Positions 25,735 to 33,995 of a stretch of 64,000 nt of DNA are shown here, one piece after another; within the stretch, counting starts at the first letter, position 1; the number at the start of each line of letters is the position of its first letter. Source of the DNA: SPDF01 sp963812085 (GTDB lineage Bacteria; Gemmatimonadota; Gemmatimonadetes; Gemmatimonadales; GWC2-71-9); assembly GCA_963812085.1 (NCBI GenBank), contig CAWETL010000009.1, forward strand, positions 434,001-498,000, in the 5' to 3' direction. A program made the translations under genes and the position numbers. Below the pieces are notes generated by a model. That model saw only the letters and a program-made list of their open reading frames with translations, was not told the origin of the DNA and ran no database searches.

Positions 25735-26591
25735 CCTGGGGCGCAGCAGGGCGCGGCTGCCGTCGTCGCCGGCACCCTCACCGGTTTCGTGGCCCGCACG
25801 AACGCCGCCATGAACTTCCCGTCGATCTCGGCCGCGATGGCGTCCGGATCAAGGCCGGCTTCCGACAGGAACTGCCGAGCGTCCTCGAGGCGATAGACCC
25901 GGGTCGGCTCGATCGTGGGCTCCTCGAAGCCGGCCTCACGGAGCCAGGCCAGGAAGTCCCGCTCCTCGAGGGCGCCCGCCACGCACCCGACCCAGAGCTC
26001 CATGCTCCGCCGCACCGCGTCCGGCACGCCGCCGCGCACGACCACGTCGGAGACGGCCAACCGTCCGCCGGGCTTGAGCACCCGGAACGCCTCGGCGAAC
26101 ACCTTCCGCTTGTCGGCGGCGAGGTTGATCACGCAGTTCGAGATGATGACGTCCACCGAGGCGTCGGGTAGCGGGATGTGCTCGATGTCGCCCTTGAGGA
26201 ACTCCACGTTGGTGACGCCCGACTTGGCCTGGTTGCCCCGCGCGAGCGCGAGCATTTCATCAGTCATGTCGAGCCCGTAGGCCTTGCCGGTCGGGCCCAC
26301 GCGCCGGGCGGAGAGCAGCACGTCGATGCCGCCGCCCGAGCCGAGGTCGAGGACCACCTGCCCCGGCTGGAGCGCGGCGAGCGCCGTCGGGTTGCCGCAT
26401 CCGAGGGAGGCCAGCACCGCCTCGGCCGGCAGGCCGGATACCTGCGCGGCCTCGTAGAGGTCGCTGGTGATCGGATCGGCCGTCCCGCCGCAGTCGCTGC
26501 CGCCGCAACAGGAACTGGCCTTCCCGGCGACGACGCGGAGCGCCGCCTGCCCGTATTTCTCGCGAACGATTTCCTTGATCTGGTCGGTCAT
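25722..26591 (-). CDS. arsM: arsenite S-adenosylmethionine methyltransferase
   Basis: A 289-residue cytoplasmic methyltransferase, starting at the ATG at 26591. The SAM-binding motif is VLDLGSGGGIDVLLSA (80-95). The three arsenic-binding cysteines of the family are present as C65 (LGCGNP), C153 (SNCVINL) and C203 (VGCVAGA). Extra cysteines occur at the N-terminus (SCCGGSDCGG) and in the last ten residues (CCAPGCCA), probably further metal ligands. It makes methylated arsenicals, which may be volatile. It is second in the operon, 37 bases after arsR. Confidence 0.93.
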   Translation of the reverse strand: MTDQIKEIVREKYGQAALRVVAGKASSCCGGSDCGGTADPITSDLYEAAQVSGLPAEAVLASLGCGNPTALAALQPGQVVLDLGSGGGIDVLLSARRVGPTGKAYGLDMTDEMLALARGNQAKSGVTNVEFLKGDIEHIPLPDASVDVIISNCVINLAADKRKVFAEAFRVLKPGGRLAVSDVVVRGGVPDAVRRSMELWVGCVAGALEERDFLAWLREAGFEEPTIEPTRVYRLEDARQFLSEAGLDPDAIAAEIDGKFMAAFVRATKPVRVPATTAAAPCCAPGCCA

Positions 26592-26628
26592 CGGTACGGT
26601 CCTCGGTAGCGTGTAGGTCGGGGACGAT

Positions 26629-26973
26629 TCAGCAGCAGGTGATGGTCCGCCAGGCGCCGGGCCGGGCCTCGCGCGCGGCGTGAAGCGCCTCCGCCATTTC
26701 CTCGAGCGCCTCCGGACGCAGACGGTAATGCACCCAGCGTCCGTCCTTCCGGTCGGCCACGATCCCGGCGTCCTTGAGCGTCTTGAGGTGGAACGACAGC
26801 CGGGATTGCGCCGCATCCACGGCGGCCATGAGGTCGCACACGCAGTGTTCGCCATCGGCGAGGAGTTCGACCAGATGCAGGCGGGTGGGATCGGACAGGG
26901 CGTGGAAGAGCTTGGCTACCCGCGTGCGAGTGGCGGCGTCTGGGGCGGTCCGGGGGCTGGTGGCGTTCGGCAT
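26629..26973 (-). CDS. arsR: ArsR family arsenite-responsive repressor
   Basis: A 114-residue winged-helix repressor. The metal-binding motif is the classic ELLADGEHCVCDL with C44 and C46, followed by the recognition helix AAQSRLSFHLKTLKDAGIV. The protein ends in a second Cys pair (TITCC), a possible third ligand. It heads arsR-arsM-acr3-arsC-hydrolase and has a strong promoter with an overlapping palindrome, so it controls the operon including itself. Only six bases separate the -10 from the ATG. Confidence 0.95.
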   Translation of the reverse strand: MPNATSPRTAPDAATRTRVAKLFHALSDPTRLHLVELLADGEHCVCDLMAAVDAAQSRLSFHLKTLKDAGIVADRKDGRWVHYRLRPEALEEMAEALHAAREARPGAWRTITCC

Positions 26974-26979
26974 GACTAG

Positions 26980-27007
26980 ATTATATCAAGAATTGTTGAT
27001 ATGTCAA
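26980..27007 (-). promoter_or_regulatory. ars operon promoter and ArsR operator
   Basis: Minus-strand TTGACA (27007-27002), 16-base spacer, TATAAT (26985-26980): both hexamers are consensus. A perfect palindrome ATATCAA-N6-TTGATAT (26983-27002) fills the space between them; ATCAA-N-TTGAT dyads are typical ArsR operators. Initiation seven bases past the -10 falls on the arsR ATG. Confidence 0.85.
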
Positions 27008-27036
27008 GCCCGCATTGCCCCGCATCGGCGCGCGAT

Positions 27037-27370
27037 GTGGTCGTCGGGGTCGTCGGCTCCGGAAGTTCTCTAACCGCACCCCTCCACCCCCGTGCGAACT
27101 TCCTGCGCCGACGAACCCCTTCCTCCCGCATCAGGTGCGGCTTGGAAGGACGCCCCCGCTGTCCGTCAACGGTCCGTCCGCTGGAGGCCGGCGAAGGGCT
27201 TGGTCCGGAGGGCAGTCACTTTGCGTCCCCCGGAGCGACTGCGGCGCGGAGGGGGCGCGAACTGTCCTGCCCGGAGGAGCATCTCGAACCGGCCGACCGG
27301 CCACCGAAGTCCGGGCGCCCCTCGACCAGCTTGCTCCTCCGGCACTCCAATCCGTTGAGTCTTTCTGCAG
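27037..27370 (+). repeat. structured tandem unit, copy 1 of 3
   Basis: Full unit of 334 bases. It folds into three hairpins. Hairpin I (27046-27119) pairs GGGGT-CGTCGGC and GGAAGTT with AACTTCC and GCCGACG-ACCCC around an inner CGCAC/GTGCG. Hairpin II has outer arms GGGCAG (27210-27215) and CTGCCC (27267-27272), with an inner CCCCC/GGGGG. Hairpin III pairs GGAGGAGCA (27273-27281) with TGCTCCTCC (27332-27340). No reading frame is kept between copies, so I treat it as non-coding. It may encode a structured RNA; that is inference. Confidence 0.7.
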
Positions 27371-27694
27371 GTGGTCGTCGGGGTCGTCGGCTCCGGAAGT
27401 TCTCTAACCGCGCCCCTCCCCCCCCGTGCGAACTTCCTGCGCCGACGAACCCCTTCCTCCCACATCAGGTGCGCCTGAGAGTGCCCCCGCGTCCGTTCGG
27501 GCGCTGGAGACCGGCGAAGGGATTGGTCCGGAGGGCAGTCAGTTCGCGACCCCCGGAGCGACCGCGGCGCGGAGGGGGCGCGAACTGCTCCGGCCCGGAG
27601 GACCAACCCGAGCCGGCCGACCGGCCACTGAAGTCCGGGCGCCCCTCGACCAGCTTGCTCCTCCGGCACTGCAATCCGTTCAGATTCGTTGCAG
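27371..27694 (+). repeat. structured tandem unit, copy 2 of 3
   Basis: A 324-base copy, very similar to copy 1 in all three hairpins but differing in the stretches between them (27473-27515 and 27672-27694). Hairpin II has an uninterrupted stem AGTTCGCG/CGCGAACT with CCCCC/GGGGG inside. The last bases resemble the end of copy 1 (CAATCCGTT), so the unit boundary is real. Confidence 0.7.
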
Positions 27695-27945
27695 TTGGTC
27701 GTCGGGGTCGTCGGCTCCGGAAGTTCTCTAACCACACCCCTCCACCCCCGTGCGAACTTCCTGCGCCGACGAACCCCTTCCTCCCACATCACCGAGTGCG
27801 CCAATGTTGGGGGAGGCCGGCGCAGGGATTGGTCCGGAGGGCCGTCAGTTCGCGTCCCCGGAGCGACCCGGCGCGGAGGGGGCGCGAACTGTCCGGCCCG
27901 GAGGAGCATCACAAGCCGGCCGACCGGCGGCCCAGTCCATGGCGG
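27695..27945 (+). repeat. structured tandem unit, copy 3 of 3 (truncated)
   Basis: Hairpins I and II are intact; the sequence departs from the unit at about 27930, inside hairpin III, right before the end of the serine hydrolase gene at 27956. Between hairpins I and II it is about 25 bases shorter than the other copies. The region 27004-27955 holds no convincing gene. Confidence 0.7.
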
Positions 27946-27955
27946 GAAAGGAAGA

Positions 27956-29143
27956 TCAGGGAGCGAGGGTCTTGAGCGCCGAGTGAAAGACGGAGGTGAA
28001 TCCCCGGCCCGAGGTCGTTTCATCGACGTCGTTGCTGGTGTTCACCACCCCGATGACGCCGTGCCCGGTGACCGGATCGAACGCCATGAAGGAGCGGAAC
28101 CCGCCCTGGTCGCCCGTGTGGCCCACCAGGCGCCTGCCGTTCAGCTCGTAGAGCCGGAAGCCAAGGCCCATGGACTCCACCAATCCCTGGCTCGAATCGA
28201 CGCTGACGACGGGTGCCCACATTTCCGCGAGCGTGGTGCGACGGAGGATCGAATCGGCCTGGGTGGCCGGACCGGTGCGGCCCGTCAGGAAGGCCATCCA
28301 CGCGGCGAGGTCGGCGATGGGCGCGTTCCATCCCCCGTTGGGAATCGTGACCCCGGGGTCGAAGTCGCGCCCGCCGGGCCGCACCGCGATCGCGCCGGTG
28401 CTGTTCCGCTCCACGTGGTAACGATTCGACCGATGGTCGGCGAGCCAGAGCGGGGTGGCGTTGACGTAGCTGCGCGTCATGCCGAGCGGCGTCCAGAGGT
28501 TTTTCTGGACGTACACGGCCCAGGGATCGCCGGTAAGGGCCTCGATGACCCGTGCGAGATAGATGTACGCCGGGTTGCTGTACCCGAAGCGAGAGCCGGG
28601 AGCGAACCGCAGCTCCTGCCAGGGCATCATCGCGACCAGCTGGCTCCAGGCGGTCGGCTCGAACGGCTCCCAATCCGCGCCGCTGCCGTAGGGCCAGGTC
28701 GGATCCTGGAATCCGGACGAATGGGAGAGCAGCATGCGCAGGGTGACGGCGTCGATCGAGCCGTAGGGGTCGTGCACCTGCCGGAGTTCGGGGACCCAGC
28801 GGGTGATGGAATCATTCAGGGAGAGGAGGCCGCGGTCCCGCAGCTGGAGCACCGAGACGGCGGTGAGGGTCTTCGTGATGGAGGCCCAGTGCCAAAGCGT
28901 GGAATCGTCCACCACGCGACCTGCGGCGAGGTCGGCCATCCCGACGTGGTGCCGGGCCACGATGCGCCCGGCGTCGACCCAGGCCAGGCTGGCGCCCACG
29001 ATATGATCGGACTGGACGTACGCGTCGAAGGTCCGGGTGAGGGCGGGCCAGCCCGGCGGGGCGCCCTGGGCGGCGAGCGGGCGGGCCCCGGCGACGGCAC
29101 AGGCCACGAACGCGATCGAGGCCGCCCGCCGGGCGCTCGTCAC
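27956..29143 (-). CDS. serine hydrolase, beta-lactamase/class C family
   Basis: A 395-residue exported hydrolase. The start taken is the GTG at 29143, overlapping the previous gene stop (GTGA), with a signal peptide ending ARPLAAQG. Catalytic motifs: S88-I-T-K91 in WHWASITKTLT, the YxN motif in FGYSNPAYIYLARV, and HTG in VGHTGDQGG. The family covers D-aminopeptidases, esterases and penicillin-binding-like enzymes, so true beta-lactamase activity cannot be claimed. It is coupled to an NTF2-like secreted protein. Confidence 0.9.
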   Translation of the reverse strand: MTSARRAASIAFVACAVAGARPLAAQGAPPGWPALTRTFDAYVQSDHIVGASLAWVDAGRIVARHHVGMADLAAGRVVDDSTLWHWASITKTLTAVSVLQLRDRGLLSLNDSITRWVPELRQVHDPYGSIDAVTLRMLLSHSSGFQDPTWPYGSGADWEPFEPTAWSQLVAMMPWQELRFAPGSRFGYSNPAYIYLARVIEALTGDPWAVYVQKNLWTPLGMTRSYVNATPLWLADHRSNRYHVERNSTGAIAVRPGGRDFDPGVTIPNGGWNAPIADLAAWMAFLTGRTGPATQADSILRRTTLAEMWAPVVSVDSSQGLVESMGLGFRLYELNGRRLVGHTGDQGGFRSFMAFDPVTGHGVIGVVNTSNDVDETTSGRGFTSVFHSALKTLAP

Positions 29144-29655
29144 TTGCCCAGCGTCTGGCTGCAGCCCGCGCGCCGCCGGCTGTCGGCCAGCAGGAGAATC
29201 TTCCAGCCGGCGTCGGTCCGGCCGAGCTGGAAGCTGTCCACGCCGCAGTGGGAAAACTTGTCGCCGGCGTAGAACTCGTAGTACGCCCACACCATCGCGA
29301 GGTTGCCGTCCACCCGGATTTCAGGGGGGCCGAGCCGTTCGTCGAGGAGCAGCCCGGCCGGCGCGGAGGACAGGCCCTTGAACCAGTCCTCGAGGCCGTC
29401 GGCCTCGACGACGTTCTGGCCCTGGCGCACCGCCACGCTCCGCATGGCCACCGGCTCGTGGAAGAGCGCGCGCATGGCCGCCGTGTCGCGGGCGCGCATC
29501 CCGTCGAACAGCCGGGTCACCACCAGGCGGATGGCGGCGGAGTCGGCGGCGTAAGCCGGCTGGGGAGGCGGCGACGGGGCCGCGGCCGCGGGTTGCTGGG
29601 CGGCGAGGACGCCGGGCAGGAGCAGGAGGACGGCCAGGGCGGCGGGTCGATGCAT
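29140..29655 (-). CDS. secreted NTF2-like (SnoaL/DUF4440-type) protein
   Basis: A 171-residue protein with a signal peptide (MHRPAALAVLLLLPGVLAAQQ) and a Pro/Ala linker, then an NTF2-like cone fold: AIRLVVTRLFDGMRARDTAAMRALFHE, MVWAYYEFYAGDKFSHCGVDSFQLGRTDAGWKIL. Such domains bind or turn over small ligands; no catalytic residues are evident. Its stop overlaps the hydrolase start by four bases, so both are made together. Confidence 0.8.
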   Translation of the reverse strand: MHRPAALAVLLLLPGVLAAQQPAAAAPSPPPQPAYAADSAAIRLVVTRLFDGMRARDTAAMRALFHEPVAMRSVAVRQGQNVVEADGLEDWFKGLSSAPAGLLLDERLGPPEIRVDGNLAMVWAYYEFYAGDKFSHCGVDSFQLGRTDAGWKILLLADSRRRAGCSQTLGK

Positions 29656-29735
29656 GGAGCGGCTCCGGTGCGGTGTGGGATGCCTGCCGTACGATGCAGC
29701 GCCAGGCGGGGATTCGGAACCCCCCGACGCGACGC

Positions 29736-29768
29736 GGGCGGCGGCGAACCCCGTGTTCGCCGCCGCCC
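29736..29768 (-). terminator. strong stem-loop after pilC
   Basis: Perfect 14-bp stem, GGGCGGCGGCGAAC and GTTCGCCGCCGCCC around a five-base loop, 32 bases past the pilC stop. There is no T-run, so it may stabilise the 3' end or act as a Rho-assisted terminator of the pilB-T-C transcript. Confidence 0.55.
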
Positions 29769-29799
29769 GCCCCGCTGTCACCCTGCCCAGCTGTCCGGC

Positions 29800-31005
29800 C
29801 TACTGCACCGCGTTGACCATGTCGAAGATCGGCAGGTACATCGCGACCACCATGCCGCCGACGATGACGCCCAGGACGACGATCATGACCGGCTCCATCA
29901 GGCTCAGCAGCGCGCCCACCGCCACGTCCACCTCTTCGTCGTAGAAGTCGGCGATCTTGGTGAGCATTTCGTCGAGGCCGCCGGTCTGCTCGCCGACCGC
30001 GATCATCGAGATGACCATGGGCGGGAACACCTTGGAGCGCTCGAGCGGCGCGGCGATCGTCTCGCCGCCGGCGATCGAGTTCCGGGATTCCATCACGGCG
30101 TCGTGGATGACCTGGTTGCCGGCCGTCTTGGCGGTGATCTCGAGGCCGTCGAGAATCGAGACGCCCGAGCTGATGAGCGTGCCGAGGGTGCGGGTGAAGC
30201 GCGAGACCGCGGACTTCCGGATGACGTCGCCGAGGACCGGGGCGTTGATCATCATCCGGTCGATGTTGCGGTGGCCGTCCGGCGTGGCGTAGTAGCGCTT
30301 GATCAGGACCGCGCCGCCGGCGACGACGGCGATGACGGCCCACCAGTATCCCTTCAGGAACGCGGAGGCGCCGATCACGATGCGCGTCGGGAGGGGCAGC
30401 TCCATCTGGACCGAGGCGAACATGCTCTGGAACACCGGGATGACGAAGATCAGCAGCACCGAGATCGCGATGGCCGCCACGCTCATGATGACCGCCGGGT
30501 AGATCATGGCGCTCTTCACCTTGCGCACCAGGGCGTCGTTCTTTTCGAGGAAGACGGCCAGCCGCAGGAGAATGGTGTCGAGAATGCCGCCCGCCTCGCC
30601 GGCGGCCACCATGTTGACGAAGAGGCCCGAGAACGCCTTCGGATGGCGGCTGAAGGCGTCGGCCAGGGTGTTGCCGGCCTCGACGTCGAAGACCACCTGC
30701 TTGGTGACGTCCTTGAGGGCCTTGTTCTCGGTCTGGTTGGCCAGGATCGACAGCGACTGCACCAGCGGCAGGCCCGAGTTGATCATCGTGGCGAACTGCC
30801 GGGTGAAGATCACGATGTCGCGCGTCTTGATGCCCGGCTGGCCCAGGCTGAAGCGCACCTGCTTGGGCGCTTCCCTGACGCTCACCAGGATCATCCGGTT
30901 CTTCCGGATGTGCCCGATGACCTCGTCCTTGCTCTGGGCCTGCATCTGGCCCTTCAGGATCTGCCCGTTGGTGGCGTTCTTGGCCGTGTAGTCGAAGAGC
31001 GGCAT
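29800..31005 (-). CDS. pilC: type IV pilus inner-membrane platform protein PilC
   Basis: A 401-residue GspF-family protein starting at 31005 (MPLFDYTAKNATNGQILKG). Two repeated cytoplasmic domains (about 70-190 and 275-395) share the TRQFATMINSGLPLVQSL and TRTLGTLISSGVSILDGL motifs, separated by transmembrane helices, and a last helix follows. PilC couples PilB/PilT rotation to pilin insertion or removal. It lies 20 bases after pilT at the end of the operon. Confidence 0.94.
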   Translation of the reverse strand: MPLFDYTAKNATNGQILKGQMQAQSKDEVIGHIRKNRMILVSVREAPKQVRFSLGQPGIKTRDIVIFTRQFATMINSGLPLVQSLSILANQTENKALKDVTKQVVFDVEAGNTLADAFSRHPKAFSGLFVNMVAAGEAGGILDTILLRLAVFLEKNDALVRKVKSAMIYPAVIMSVAAIAISVLLIFVIPVFQSMFASVQMELPLPTRIVIGASAFLKGYWWAVIAVVAGGAVLIKRYYATPDGHRNIDRMMINAPVLGDVIRKSAVSRFTRTLGTLISSGVSILDGLEITAKTAGNQVIHDAVMESRNSIAGGETIAAPLERSKVFPPMVISMIAVGEQTGGLDEMLTKIADFYDEEVDVAVGALLSLMEPVMIVVLGVIVGGMVVAMYLPIFDMVNAVQ

Positions 31006-31025
31006 CGGTCGATCTCCTCTAGTCG

Positions 31026-32156
31026 TTAGCGGCGGAGCGCGGGCTTGCCGCTCTTCCCGTCCATCGTGCCCATCTCCTGCTCCTCCAGCGGCTTCTCCCC
31101 GATCATGCGCAGGAACTCGTTCGGGTCCCCGGAGACACGGAGGCATTCATCGCGCACGACCTCGCGCTGGATGTACAGCTGGTAGAGCGCGTCGTTCATG
31201 GTCTGCATGCCGTGCTTCTTGCCCGACTGCAGCGCGCTCTGGATCTGGTGCACCTTGTCGTCGCGGATGAGGGCGCGGATGGCGGGCGTGGCCACCATGA
31301 TCTCGCAGGCCATGGCCCGGCCCCGGCCCTTGGCCTTGGGCAGCAGCGTCTGGGTGACCACGCCCTCCAGCACGAAGGCCAGCTGGGCGCGGACCTGCTG
31401 CTGCTGGTTGGACGGGAAGACGTCGATGATGCGGTTGATCGACTCGGCCGCCGAGTTGGTGTGCAGGGTGGCGAGGGCGAGGTGGCCGGTCTCCGCGATG
31501 GTGAGGGCCGAAGAGATGGTGTCGAGGTCGCGCATTTCGCCGACCAGGATCACGTCCGGGTCCTCGCGCAGCGCGTACTTGAGCGCCGTGGAGAACGACT
31601 TGGTGTCGGTGCCCACCTCGCGCTGGTTGACGATGCACGACTGGTGACGGTGGATGAACTCGATCGGGTCCTCCACCGTGATGATGTGGCCCTTCCGCTC
31701 CTTGTTGATCTTGTCGATCATGGCGGCGAGCGTGGTGCTCTTGCCGGAGCCGGTCGGGCCGGTCACCAGCACGAGGCCGCGCGGGCGCTCGGCCAGCTTG
31801 GCGAGGATCGGCGGCAGGCCGAGGTCCTCGAAGGTCTTGAGGCTGAAGGGAATCATCCGGATGACCATGCCGACGCAGCCGCGCTGCTTGAAGCAGTTGC
31901 CGCGGAAGCGGGCCAGGTTCTGGATGCCGAAGGAGAAGTCGAGCTCGTCCTCGGTCTCGAACCGCTTCTTCTGGTTCTCGGTGAGCACCGAGTAGGCCAG
32001 CTGGAGGGTGTCCTTCGGCGTCATCACGTAGGCGGTGCCGCTGCTCGTGATGTCGCCGTCGATGCGGAGCTTGGGACACTCGCCGGCGGTGATATGCAGG
32101 TCGGACGCCTCCCGCTCGATCATCTCCTCCAGCAGGGCGCGCAGGTTCACACTCAT
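31026..32156 (-). CDS. pilT: type IV pilus retraction ATPase PilT
   Basis: A 376-residue hexameric ATPase that depolymerises the pilus. Walker A is GPTGSGKSTT (about 131), the Asp box region reads ITVEDPIEFIH, Walker B is ALREDPDVILVGEMRDLDT and the His box is LATLHTNSAAESINR. The C-terminal AIRALIRDD motif (AIRNLIRE-like), needed for retraction, is present. The ATG overlaps the pilB stop (ATGA). Confidence 0.96.
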   Translation of the reverse strand: MSVNLRALLEEMIEREASDLHITAGECPKLRIDGDITSSGTAYVMTPKDTLQLAYSVLTENQKKRFETEDELDFSFGIQNLARFRGNCFKQRGCVGMVIRMIPFSLKTFEDLGLPPILAKLAERPRGLVLVTGPTGSGKSTTLAAMIDKINKERKGHIITVEDPIEFIHRHQSCIVNQREVGTDTKSFSTALKYALREDPDVILVGEMRDLDTISSALTIAETGHLALATLHTNSAAESINRIIDVFPSNQQQQVRAQLAFVLEGVVTQTLLPKAKGRGRAMACEIMVATPAIRALIRDDKVHQIQSALQSGKKHGMQTMNDALYQLYIQREVVRDECLRVSGDPNEFLRMIGEKPLEEQEMGTMDGKSGKPALRR

Positions 32157-33865
32157 GCCGCAGTCTCCTTCACCACTTCTTCGAGAGTCGTGATCCCGCG
32201 CTCGATCTTCTTGAGCCCGTCCATGCGCAGGGTGAGCATGCCTTCCTTGACCGCCATCGCCTGGATGTCCGCCACCGACGCCCCGCGCAGGACCATCCGC
32301 CGCAGCTCCGGCGACATCGCCATCACCTCGTACAGGCCGGCCCGTCCCTTGTACCCGGTGCCGCTGCAGGTGTCGCAGCCGGTGCCCTTCTTGAACGCCA
32401 TGGCCTTGCCCTGTTCGGGGGTCAGGCCGAGGGACTTGATCTCTTCCGGCTTGTAGGTGGCCGGCGCCCCGCAGTCCTTGCAGATCCGGCGCACGAGCCG
32501 CTGCGCCACCACGAGGTTCACCGCGCTCGCCACGTTGAAGGGCTCGATGCCCATGTCGATCATGCGGGTGATGGTGCTCGGCGCGTCGTTGGTGTGGAGC
32601 GTCGAGAGCACCAGGTGGCCGGTGAGCGCCGCCTTGATGGCGATGCTGCCCGTCTCGAGGTCTCGAATTTCGCCGATCATGATGATGTTGGGGTCCTGCC
32701 GCAGGAACGCCTTGAGCGCCGCGGCGAAGGTGAGCCCGATCTCGTTCCGGACCAGCACCTGGTTGATCCCCATCAGGTTGTACTCGACCGGGTCCTCGGC
32801 CGTCATGATGTTCGACTCGATGGTGTTGATTCGCGACAGCGCCGAGTACAGCGTGGTCGTCTTGCCCGAGCCCGTCGGGCCGGTGACCAGCACCATCCCG
32901 TAGGGGTTCAGGATCGCGGCCATCAGGTCGTCTTCCGCCTTCTTCTCGAAGCCGAACTTCGAGAGGTCCAGCGTCAGGTTGCCCTTGTCGAGAATACGAA
33001 GCACGATCTTCTCGCCGAAGAGCACGGGGAGCACCGACACGCGGAAGTCGATGACCCGGTTGCCCATCTTCAGCTTGAGCCGGCCGTCCTGCGGCACCCG
33101 GCGCTCGGCGATGTTCAGCTGCGAGAGAATCTTGATGCGCGACGTCAGCGCCGCCTTCATCTTGAGCGGCGGCTTCATCACCTCGAGGAGGGCGCCGTCG
33201 ATGCGGTAGCGCACCCGGAGCTCGAACTCGAAGGGCTCGATATGGATGTCGCTGGCCCCGCGGCGGACGGCGTCGGTCAGGAGGCCGTTGATCAGCTTGA
33301 CCACCGGCGCGTCGTCGATCTGCGCCTGCGTGGCGGCCTCGTCCTCGGTCTCCGCGACGATCTCGACGTCTTCGCCCTGCCCCTCCATGTCCTTCAGGAT
33401 GTCCTGCAGCTGCTGGTCGTTCCCCTGGTAGTGCCGGTCGATGATCGACCGGAGGGTGAACTCCCCCGCCAGCACCGGGAAGACGTCGTACCGGGTGATG
33501 AACTTGAGGTCCTCGACCAGCCCCATGTTCGCGGGGTCGGCCATCGCGACCGTCAGCGTGCGCCCTTCCCGCTTGAGCGGCAGCACCACCTGCTTGGTGG
33601 CCAGGTCGCCGGGAATGAGCTTGAGGATCTTCGGGTCCACCTCGAAGCGCGAAAGGTCCACCGCCGGCATCCGGAACTGCCGCGCGAGGATCTTCGTGAT
33701 CTCGACTTCCGGCACCAGGCCGAGCTTGACCAGGACGTAGCCGAGCCGATGGCCGGAAGACCGCTGCTCCGCGATGGCCTGGTCGCACTTGGCGCGCGTC
33801 AGGAGGCCCTCGCGGATCAACACGTCACCGAGCCGCTCGATATCGGCGGCCATCGTGGTCGTCAT
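32153..33865 (-). CDS. pilB: type IV pilus extension ATPase PilB
   Basis: A 570-residue ATPase that drives pilus assembly. The N-terminal MshEN-type domain (about 1-150, LIREGLLTRAKCDQAIAEQ) is followed by a linker rich in Glu/Asp and the core ATPase: Walker A GPTGSGKTTTLYS (about 330), Walker B LRQDPNIIMIGEIRDLET, His box STLHTNDAPSTI. The zinc site CKDCGAP...CDTCSGTG has four cysteines. I chose the ATG at 33865; a second ATG at 33853 is possible. A sigma-54-like site lies 63 bases upstream. Confidence 0.95.
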   Translation of the reverse strand: MTTTMAADIERLGDVLIREGLLTRAKCDQAIAEQRSSGHRLGYVLVKLGLVPEVEITKILARQFRMPAVDLSRFEVDPKILKLIPGDLATKQVVLPLKREGRTLTVAMADPANMGLVEDLKFITRYDVFPVLAGEFTLRSIIDRHYQGNDQQLQDILKDMEGQGEDVEIVAETEDEAATQAQIDDAPVVKLINGLLTDAVRRGASDIHIEPFEFELRVRYRIDGALLEVMKPPLKMKAALTSRIKILSQLNIAERRVPQDGRLKLKMGNRVIDFRVSVLPVLFGEKIVLRILDKGNLTLDLSKFGFEKKAEDDLMAAILNPYGMVLVTGPTGSGKTTTLYSALSRINTIESNIMTAEDPVEYNLMGINQVLVRNEIGLTFAAALKAFLRQDPNIIMIGEIRDLETGSIAIKAALTGHLVLSTLHTNDAPSTITRMIDMGIEPFNVASAVNLVVAQRLVRRICKDCGAPATYKPEEIKSLGLTPEQGKAMAFKKGTGCDTCSGTGYKGRAGLYEVMAMSPELRRMVLRGASVADIQAMAVKEGMLTLRMDGLKKIERGITTLEEVVKETAA

Positions 33866-33927
33866 GCCGGCAATGCCCTCGGAGGTGGAGGTCACGGAAT
33901 TGGACAGGAGTAGCCCGTGGTGCGAGT

Positions 33928-33943
33928 AGCCATTCCCGTGCCA
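33928..33943 (-). promoter_or_regulatory. sigma-54-like promoter of pilB-pilT-pilC
   Basis: Minus-strand TGGCACGGGAATGGCT: the -24 element TGGCACG is perfect, and the -12 element TGGCT differs from TTGCT by one base, with correct spacing. It lies 63 bases before the pilB ATG. Two GATGCAAT direct repeats occur just upstream. Confidence 0.55.
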
Positions 33944-33995
33944 TGTATTGCATCGGGGCCACGACAGCCGATCCAACTGATTGCATCGCCGTAGC

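Noticed and set aside
27037..27945. CRISPR array
   Set aside because: The unit is over 300 bases with only three copies; no short repeats with equal spacers and no cas genes.
27166..28023. A 285-residue minus-strand protein with internal repeats
   Set aside because: The DNA repeat spacings (334 and 324) do not keep frame and it has no start signal or domain; the repeat is explained by DNA/RNA structure.
27956..29143. Calling the serine hydrolase an antibiotic-resistance beta-lactamase
   Set aside because: SxxK, YxN and HTG are shared by many esterases and peptidases of this fold; resistance cannot be claimed.
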